Assembly (NCBI GenBank): GCA_005798925.1
Contig: SYID01000062.1
Span: forward strand, 1-10,826
DNA from: Verrucomicrobiota bacterium
Lineage (GTDB): Bacteria; Verrucomicrobiota; Verrucomicrobiia; Opitutales; UBA953
Direction of reading: 5' to 3'
DNA length: 10,826 bases
Positions 5,582 through 10,826 of this stretch are shown here, piece after piece. The position numbers and the translations under genes are program-made. Position 1 is the stretch's first letter. The number at the start of each line of letters is the position of its first letter. The notes below the pieces were generated by a model that did not search any database, was not told the DNA's origin, and worked only from the letters and a program-made list of their open reading frames with translations.

Positions 5582-8149
5582 TCAGGGCTCCTCGCTGACC
5601 GCGAACTCGTCGTGACGGCCGCGCGCCTGGCTCCAGCGGGCCATGAGCTCCTCGACCGGCACGGGACGCACCTTCTGGCGGAGGTTGTAGGCGCCGGCCT
5701 CGAGGCACGCCTTGAGCTGACCCCAGACGGCGGCGTAGGATCTTGAGAAACGGAGCGACTCGTCACGCAGCAGGCTCGAGACGTGGCAGCAGCCGCCGAC
5801 TTCGGTGACGACGAAGCGGCCGGCCTTGAGGTCTTCCATCGACGCGGCGCGCAGGTCGAAACGGGCGAAGTGCAGGCCCGGGAAACGCTTGGCGAAGGCC
5901 GTCACCGCGGCGTCGAGCTCGACCGTCGCAAGGTCGGCGCGGTGGCGGCAGCGCGCGCCGTGGCCGTAGCTGCCGGTGAGGTTGAGCGTGACCTTCTGGC
6001 CGGCGGGGATGACGCGGTTCAGGTCGCGCGCGTGGCACCGGATGAAGAGGTCGGCGCGGGAGACGGCGATCTCGTTGAGCCAGATCAGCTCCTCGAGGGT
6101 CTGCTCGCCGTCGCCGCGGACGCCGACGTCCTGCTTGTGGACGACGGCCATGATGCGCCCGTCGTCGCGGCCGGGATTACGCCGCCAGACGACCTCGACC
6201 TCGAAACCCGGGATGAACTTCTGGAGGAGGAAATCCTCCTCGGCGCCCAGGACCAGGCGTTCGAGCTGCGCCTGGGAATGGACGAACCGCAGGCCGGCGC
6301 CGTCCTCGGCGACCTCGGGCTTGAAGACCAGCGGGAAGCCGTGGCACGCGGCGAAGGCGGTCGCCTGGCGGACGCGTTCGTCCGCCGGATCCTCGAGCGA
6401 GAGCGCCAAGGTCGGGCAGCAGCGCGAGTCGCGCTGGAAGGGACGCAGCAGGAGCGACTTCGAGTCGCCGATGAAACCGCCCACTCGCCCGAGCGCGGGG
6501 TTCGCGGAGGCGAAGGCCGTGAGACGACGGTGGCGCAGGCTGAGCAGCACGATGCCCAGGCGCACGGGCAGGTAGAGCAGCCAGCCCGGCCAGAGCGACG
6601 GCTGCAGCAGCCCGCGGACCTTCATCACGATCTCGCGGCGGCCGCGCCAGGTCATCGCGGGGATGACCCAATGGGTGCCGAACCAGATCAGGGCGAAGAG
6701 CCCGAGCACGATCCACGCCGCATACTGCTTGTAGCGCGGGAACTGCTCCATGAAAGGCGGCCCGAGCGCGCCGCCGAGGAGCATGAGCACCGGCGTCCAG
6801 ACGAGGGCCGCGGCGAAGAGCAGCATCGAAAGACGCGGCAGGCCGAGGCGCAGGATGCCCGCGGTCACGAAGGTCGGGACGCGGCTGGCGGGGATGAAAC
6901 GCGAGCTGACGATCACGAGCATCCCGCGGGGCGAACCGAACCAGCCCGCCATGCGGTCGATCTCGTGCTCCTTGACGATCCACCGGAGCGGCGCGCGGCG
7001 CAGGGCCCCGCGGCCCAGCCAACGGCCGAGCGAATAGAGGACCATGTCGCCGACGAAGATGCCCACCGTGCAGGCCAGGGCCGCCCACCAGAAGCCGATG
7101 ATGCCCTCGGCGGCGAGCAAGCCGGCGGCGAGGCAGGTCGGGTCTTCCGCCACGAAGGTGCACAGGATGATGATGAGGGTCAGGATCCAGAAACGGGCGC
7201 CGTCGGACACCACGAGCTCGGGGTATGGCTCGGTCGGGACGACCGGCGCGGCGCGGCGCGGCGCCGTGCCGGCCTCGGCCTCGGCGATGAAGCGCCTGAC
7301 CGGCGCGACGGCGGCGGCGGCGACCTCTTCGCCGTGACCGCCCTCCAGCTCGAGCAACCGGGCCTGCGGCATGAGCCGGGCGGAATATCGGGCGGCGTCG
7401 ACGGGCGCGATCCAGTCGGACTTGCCGTGGACGATCAACGCAGGCCCGGCCCAGGCCCGCAGCATGCCTTTGGCGTCGGAGAGGTCGCTGTCGAAGAACA
7501 CGCCGGAATAGCCGCGGTTGTAGGGCAGGCGGTCGGCCAGCCCGAAATGGGGCGTGGCGACGTCGAACAGCACGAACGGGAGATGGTGGAAGAAATAGAC
7601 GAACTTGTTCGCCACCGCGTTGCCGAGCAGCGTGTATTCCTGCGCGCCGGGCGCGGAGACGAACGTCAGCGAGGCCACGCGTTCCGGATGCCGGTGGGCC
7701 AGGCTCAGGGCGACCGCCCCGCCCATGCCTTCGCCGACGAGATGAAAGCGGCCGCGGCCGAACGCGGCTTCGAGCGCGACGAGGAGATCCGAGGCCAGGG
7801 CGTCGTCGCCCATCGAGGCCCGCGAACGATAGGAAGCGGTCGGCCAGCGCATGACATAGACGCGGCCCGGCGAACCGGCGGGAGCGTCCTTGCCGAGGTC
7901 GAGGGCGATCCGGGGCCACGCTTCGCCGCCGTCGGGCAACCGAGGGATGACCACGACGGGCAAGGCGTCGCCGGCCGCCGTCCCGCCGACGGGCCTGACC
8001 TCGATGGAGTGCGCCTGATCGGCCCGGGGCAGGCGGTCGGCCGAGGTGACCAGCCGGGAGACGAGGACCAGCAGGACATAGGCCGCCAGGACGATCCACT
8101 TCACCGGGACGCGCCCGAGGTTGCGCTTGCGTTCGGCGAGGGTGGACAT
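5582..8149 (-). CDS. Alpha/beta-hydrolase (pseudo) - DedA/VTT - ATP-grasp fusion membrane protein
   Basis: This is an 855-residue protein of three modules. (1) A membrane anchor at 16-34, then an alpha/beta-hydrolase fold (about 60-290): the elbow reads V-G-E-G141-M-G-G, so the nucleophile Ser is Gly, while the acid D245 (HGKSDW) and H272 (GGHGEE) are kept. (2) A DedA/VTT domain (about 315-500) with E335 in AEDPTC, D368 in GDMVLYSLGRWLGR, and R417/R423 in SRFIPASR, the residues DedA proteins need for transport. (3) From about 515, a WPGWLLYLP membrane-contact segment, then ATP-grasp (about 575-845): K610 in FPLVFKP, E650/E652, GVRGDGEQTLEELI, D765 in RFDLR, E783 in VTEVGG. ATG 8149 is chosen since homology starts soon after; a G-run precedes it. 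The extension back to 8575 lies antisense to apaG. The role is unknown; a lipid or envelope substrate is inferred. Confidence 0.88.
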   Translation of the reverse strand: MSTLAERKRNLGRVPVKWIVLAAYVLLVLVSRLVTSADRLPRADQAHSIEVRPVGGTAAGDALPVVVIPRLPDGGEAWPRIALDLGKDAPAGSPGRVYVMRWPTASYRSRASMGDDALASDLLVALEAAFGRGRFHLVGEGMGGAVALSLAHRHPERVASLTFVSAPGAQEYTLLGNAVANKFVYFFHHLPFVLFDVATPHFGLADRLPYNRGYSGVFFDSDLSDAKGMLRAWAGPALIVHGKSDWIAPVDAARYSARLMPQARLLELEGGHGEEVAAAAVAPVRRFIAEAEAGTAPRRAAPVVPTEPYPELVVSDGARFWILTLIIILCTFVAEDPTCLAAGLLAAEGIIGFWWAALACTVGIFVGDMVLYSLGRWLGRGALRRAPLRWIVKEHEIDRMAGWFGSPRGMLVIVSSRFIPASRVPTFVTAGILRLGLPRLSMLLFAAALVWTPVLMLLGGALGPPFMEQFPRYKQYAAWIVLGLFALIWFGTHWVIPAMTWRGRREIVMKVRGLLQPSLWPGWLLYLPVRLGIVLLSLRHRRLTAFASANPALGRVGGFIGDSKSLLLRPFQRDSRCCPTLALSLEDPADERVRQATAFAACHGFPLVFKPEVAEDGAGLRFVHSQAQLERLVLGAEEDFLLQKFIPGFEVEVVWRRNPGRDDGRIMAVVHKQDVGVRGDGEQTLEELIWLNEIAVSRADLFIRCHARDLNRVIPAGQKVTLNLTGSYGHGARCRHRADLATVELDAAVTAFAKRFPGLHFARFDLRAASMEDLKAGRFVVTEVGGCCHVSSLLRDESLRFSRSYAAVWGQLKACLEAGAYNLRQKVRPVPVEELMARWSQARGRHDEFAVSEEP
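7245..7264. repeat. Four tandem GGCGC pentamers in a domain linker
   Basis: Four exact copies of GGCGC lie where the fusion gene encodes the Ala/Arg/Pro-rich linker (about residues 295-302) between the hydrolase and DedA modules. It is likely simple low-complexity coding DNA marking the domain junction. A pentamer change would shift the frame and cut off the DedA and ATP-grasp parts, so it is a possible but unproven phase-variable site. Confidence 0.5.
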
Positions 8150-8221
8150 CCGGCCCCCATCAAAGGTCGTCGGCCACCCGGGGCAAGACGGGAAGGGTGA
8201 AACGGGGCGATTGGCCGATTT
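8150..8221. promoter_or_regulatory. Divergent intergenic region, fusion gene / apaG
   Basis: These 72 bases hold the starts of two divergent units. On the minus strand a GGGGG run sits about five bases before the fusion gene's ATG and is the nearest thing to a ribosome site for that gene. On the plus strand I see no Shine-Dalgarno site before ATG 8222 and no convincing promoter hexamers. The promoter role is inferred from the layout. Confidence 0.35.
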
Positions 8222-8653
8222 ATGGCTTCCGTAAGGAGGCCAACCCCTCTTGTCTTGGCTCACGTGCAATCCACCGGAAAGGAACTCCCAGGCCTCAGGG
8301 TCACCGTCGACAAGGTGGTCCACCATCGGGATGCGAACTTCCCCCCGGAGACTCCGCACGCCTTCGTCTACTTCCTGACCATCAGCAACCTTTCCCAGGA
8401 GACGGTCAAGCTGCTCGGACGGAAGTGGATCATGCGTTCGCCGGACGGCTCGACCGAGATCGTCGAGGGCGACGGGATCGTCGGCGAGACCCCCACTCTG
8501 CCCCCGGGCGAGAAGTTCTCTTATAACAGCTACCACCTCGCCGCCGGCCCGACCACCGCCGAAGGCTCCTTCCATGGCGCGACCCTCGCGGGCGAGCGCG
8601 TCTTCACGCGCATCCCGCTCTTCGCCATGACCCCTCCTCCCGACCCTTCCTGA
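8222..8653 (+). CDS. apaG: ApaG-domain protein (Co2+/Mg2+ efflux-associated family)
   Basis: The product is 143 residues, with an ApaG (DUF525) immunoglobulin-like beta-sandwich at about 25-140. Family blocks visible are HAFVYFLTISNLS (46-58), VKLLGRKWIM, GDGIVGETPTLPPGEKFSY and AEGSFHGA. ApaG is linked to Co/Mg homeostasis and binds pyrophosphate-type ligands; the same fold occurs in some F-box proteins and in PDIP38. The exact role is unsettled across bacteria. ATG 8222 has no Shine-Dalgarno site upstream. A perfect TAAGGAGG lies inside the reading frame at 8232-8239, with TTG 8255 (15 bases on) and GTG 8264 as later in-frame starts; TTG 8255 would give 132 residues, nearer the usual size. 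The stop codon overlaps the next gene's ATG by one base (TGATG), so translation is probably coupled. Confidence 0.88.
   Translation: MASVRRPTPLVLAHVQSTGKELPGLRVTVDKVVHHRDANFPPETPHAFVYFLTISNLSQETVKLLGRKWIMRSPDGSTEIVEGDGIVGETPTLPPGEKFSYNSYHLAAGPTTAEGSFHGATLAGERVFTRIPLFAMTPPPDPS
8223..8242 (+). promoter_or_regulatory. RNA hairpin with GUAA (GNRA) loop at the apaG start
   Basis: Positions 8223-8230 (TGGCTTCC) pair with 8235-8242 (GGAGGCCA): eight pairs, one of them T-G, closed by GTAA, which in RNA is a GNRA tetraloop. The right arm holds most of the only good AGGAGG near a gene start in the window, and the left arm includes the last two bases of ATG 8222. It could block either start. An outer TTGGCC/GGCCAA pairing (8211-8216 with 8238-8243) competes with it. 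The structure is read from the sequence; the regulatory role is inferred. Confidence 0.45.
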
Positions 8654-10011
8654 TGCGACTTACCGACCTGAACTCCGGCCGTGAGATCGGCGCCAACTGC
8701 ATGCTCGCCGAATTCGGCGGCCTGCGGCTGGTGATCGACTGCGGCCTCCACCCCAAGCTCGACGGACGGCAGGCGCTGCCCCGGTTGGACAAGATCCAAG
8801 GCTCGGTCGACGGCGTGATCCTCACGCACTGCCATCTCGACCACCTCGGGTCGCTGCCGTTGCTGCTCAAGCAGCATCCTTCGGCGCGCGTCTTCGCCTC
8901 CGCGGCGACCACCCTCTTCGTCCGTCGCCTGCTCTCGAACTCCATCCAGGTCATGAAGCGCCAGCGCGAGGAGACCGGCAACGCCGACTACCCGCTCTAC
9001 GTCGAGGCCGATGTCGAGCGCGTCGAGCACGCCCTCGCCGCGGTGCCGCTCGCCAACCCCCGCGTGATCGGCCGCGGAGGCGAGGAAGTCGCCCTCACCA
9101 TGCACCTCGCGGGCCACGTGGCCGGCGCGGTGGGCTGCCTCGTCGAGCACCGTCGGAAGAAGCACTTCTTCACCGGGGACGTCCACTTCCAGGCCCAGCG
9201 CACCGTCGCCGGCGCCGATTTCCCGCGCACGCCGGTCGACACGCTGGTGATGGAATGCACGCGCGGGGCGACCACCACCGTGCCCGATTTCCAGCGCGGC
9301 CGCGAGGAGCAGCGCCTGATCAGGGCCATCAACGCGACGTGCGACGACGGCGGCTCGGTGCTGCTGCCGGCCTTCGCCTTCGGGCGCATGCAGGAGATCC
9401 TCCTCCTGCTCCTGGAAGCCGCCGACGCGGGCGACCTCGCCGACGTGCCGATCTTCTGCTCGGGCCTCGGCATGGACCTCTGCGACTACCTCGACGCGGC
9501 CAGCAAGAAGACCAAGCAGGTGAAGTTCAGCCGCCAGGTCCTGCGCGACCTCGGCATCCTGCCGCTCTCGCGGAAATACGTCCAACCGGGCAAGAACATG
9601 CCCGAGCGCGGCATCTACCTGCTCTCCAGCGGCATGCTCGTCGAGAAGACGCCGGCCTGGCGCGTCGCCGCCAACATGCTCGACCACGAGGAGAACGCGG
9701 TGTTCTTCGTCGGCTACTGCGACCCGGAGACCCCGGGCGGCGAGCTGATCGGACTCAACCCGGGCGGTGAATTCAAGTTCAAGGGCCTCGACCACACGGC
9801 GACGCTGCGCGCCAAGGTCGAACGCTTCCACCTCAGCGGCCACGCCGACCGCGAGGAGCTCGTCGACTTCGCGAAATGCCTCTCGCCGAAGGACATCGTC
9901 CTGACGCACGGCGATCCGCCCGCGCGGGCGTGGATGAAGGAGACCCTCGCAGCCGCGCTGCCCGGAACGCGCGTGCACGACCCGGAACCGGGCGTCCCCC
10001 TGGAGCTGTGA
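8653..10011 (+). CDS. Metallo-beta-lactamase/beta-CASP RNA-processing nuclease
   Basis: This 452-residue protein belongs to the CPSF73/YSH1-like beta-CASP family, zinc nucleases acting on RNA (endo- or 5'-exonucleolytic). The metal site is complete: H59-C-H61-L-D63-H64, H155 in AGHVAGA, D176 in FTGDVHF, and H419 in THGD. The beta-CASP motifs are E201 in VMECTRG (motif A), H397 in SGHADREEL (motif B, start of the RMMBL tail) and H419 (motif C, also a metal ligand). The inserted beta-CASP domain spans roughly 205-335, with GSVLLPAFAFGRMQEIL as its hallmark segment. No KH or RNase J C-terminal domain is present, so it is the short CPSF-like type rather than RNase J. The start overlaps apaG's stop (TGATG) and its stop overlaps the next start (GTGA), giving a coupled three-gene unit. 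Its RNA substrate is not known. Confidence 0.94.
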   Translation: MRLTDLNSGREIGANCMLAEFGGLRLVIDCGLHPKLDGRQALPRLDKIQGSVDGVILTHCHLDHLGSLPLLLKQHPSARVFASAATTLFVRRLLSNSIQVMKRQREETGNADYPLYVEADVERVEHALAAVPLANPRVIGRGGEEVALTMHLAGHVAGAVGCLVEHRRKKHFFTGDVHFQAQRTVAGADFPRTPVDTLVMECTRGATTTVPDFQRGREEQRLIRAINATCDDGGSVLLPAFAFGRMQEILLLLLEAADAGDLADVPIFCSGLGMDLCDYLDAASKKTKQVKFSRQVLRDLGILPLSRKYVQPGKNMPERGIYLLSSGMLVEKTPAWRVAANMLDHEENAVFFVGYCDPETPGGELIGLNPGGEFKFKGLDHTATLRAKVERFHLSGHADREELVDFAKCLSPKDIVLTHGDPPARAWMKETLAAALPGTRVHDPEPGVPLEL

Positions 10012-10826
10012 CCCTGCTGCCGCAGTCCGTCGAAGACTGGCGTGAGTTCACCCTCACGCGTGGTCCGCGCATGGCGGCGGAGGCTTTCCTGCTCAGACTG
10101 GCCGAGATGGCCCCGGCGGAGCAACGGGCGGCGCTCTGCGGCCTGCCCGACGCGCGGACCCTGACGCGCCGCTTCGAGGAGGCGTGGCCGCGGCGCGAAG
10201 CGGCCCTCGGCGGCGTGCCCTTCCTCACGAAGGACCTCTACTTCCGCGCCGGCGAGCCGACCTGGGCGGGCTCGACCTTCCTCGCGGAGGAGATCGGGCC
10301 GGCCCGGGCGACGTCGTCGTTGCCGGCCGCCTTCGCCGAGGACGCGGGGGCGATCGAGTGCGGCCGGACGCAGCTCAACGAATTCGCCTTCGGGCTGACC
10401 GGGGAGAACCCGCACTTCGGCGACTGCCCGCACCCGGCGCGTCCCGACCTGCTCGCCGGCGGTTCCAGCTCGGGCTCGGCCTTCGCCGTCGCGCGCGGGC
10501 TCGTGCCGTTCGCGCTCGCGACCGACACGGCCGGCTCGATCCGCGTGCCTTGCGGCTACTGCGGCGTCTGGGGCCTGCGCCTCTCGCCCGACGTCGCGCC
10601 CGTCGGCGACATCTTCCCGCTCTCGCCGGGCTACGACACGCCGGGCTGGATCGCCCGCTCGGCCGATGACCTCCGCCAGGTCTCGGCCGCCGTGCTGGGC
10701 GAAGCCCCGCCCGCGGGCGCGGGACTCTGGGCGGGCGACCTCGGCCTCGGCATCCCGCCCGCCGACCTGGCGGCCATGCGCGCGGTCGCGCTCAAGGCCG
10801 GGGCGCAGGAGGACCTCGCCGCCGCC
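10008..10826 (+). CDS. Amidase-signature family enzyme (3' end cut by window)
   Basis: The first 273 codons are visible with no stop. The enzyme hydrolyses an amide bond using a Ser-cisSer-Lys triad: K75 in VPFLTKD, S153 in GGSSSGSA, and S177 in DTAGSIR. The 24-residue gap between the serines is the family standard. The DTAGSxRVP form with VARGLVPFALATDT looks nearer to allophanate hydrolase/AtzF-type amidases than to GatA, where DTGGSIRQP is usual; no gatB or gatC is visible. The first 65 residues are helical and not diagnostic. GTG 10008 is chosen because it gives a 4-nt GTGA overlap with the nuclease gene and an open frame; ATG 10071 is an alternative. The substrate is unknown, and the missing C-terminal part would be needed to tell subfamilies apart. 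Confidence 0.9.
   Translation, partial: MTLLPQSVEDWREFTLTRGPRMAAEAFLLRLAEMAPAEQRAALCGLPDARTLTRRFEEAWPRREAALGGVPFLTKDLYFRAGEPTWAGSTFLAEEIGPARATSSLPAAFAEDAGAIECGRTQLNEFAFGLTGENPHFGDCPHPARPDLLAGGSSSGSAFAVARGLVPFALATDTAGSIRVPCGYCGVWGLRLSPDVAPVGDIFPLSPGYDTPGWIARSADDLRQVSAAVLGEAPPAGAGLWAGDLGLGIPPADLAAMRAVALKAGAQEDLAAA

Noticed and set aside
5783..8200. 805-codon open frame on the plus strand
   Set aside because: It is antisense to the fusion gene, with a charged low-complexity composition and no recognisable domain, whereas the minus strand shows three clear domains.
8150..8575. N-terminal extension of the fusion protein by 142 residues
   Set aside because: It would be antisense to most of apaG, shows no domain, and ATG 8149 directly precedes the membrane anchor.
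8530..9978. 482-codon open frame on the minus strand
   Set aside because: It is a shadow of the beta-CASP nuclease gene, whose catalytic motifs are all on the plus strand.

Overview
The window is GC-rich chromosomal DNA from a bacterium that mostly does not use Shine-Dalgarno leaders: nearly every gene start lacks an AGGAGG-like site. The gene set (an RRM protein with a glycine-rich tail, a stand-alone hisI with an altered metal motif, a 664-residue transketolase, ruvC with a basic N-terminal extension) is compatible with a member of the Verrucomicrobiota, perhaps the Opitutae. That placement is inference from recalled family resemblance and was not tested. I see no phage, IS element, CRISPR array, tRNA or rRNA.

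Layout. 1-645: an AT-richer leader with a 10-bp inverted repeat, an RRM RNA-binding protein gene and a clear intrinsic terminator. 709-1434: a hypothetical membrane-anchored protein, converging on hisI (1437-1844, minus). hisI diverges from transketolase (1921-3915, plus), which ends in a terminator-like hairpin. 3981-4895 (minus): a secreted beta-propeller-like protein, divergent from ruvC (4984-5580, plus). ruvC runs to within one base of the end of a very large minus-strand gene (5582-8149). 8222-10826 (plus): a tight cluster of apaG, a beta-CASP metallo-beta-lactamase nuclease and an amidase-signature enzyme. The three are joined by a 1-nt overlap (TGATG) and a 4-nt overlap (GTGA), and the last is cut by the window edge.

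The most unusual object is the 855-residue minus-strand protein. It joins three modules that are normally separate: a membrane-anchored alpha/beta-hydrolase whose nucleophile serine is replaced by glycine, a DedA/VTT membrane domain with its key charged residues kept, and a C-terminal ATP-grasp ligase-like domain. A second item is a predicted 8-bp RNA hairpin with a GUAA (GNRA) loop at the start of apaG. It contains the only well-formed AGGAGG close to any gene start here and could control entry into the apaG-nuclease-amidase transcript.

Functionally most genes are housekeeping (RNA binding and processing, histidine synthesis, pentose phosphate metabolism, Holliday-junction resolution). The triple-domain membrane protein is the accessory-looking gene of unknown role, likely acting on a lipid or cell-envelope substrate.
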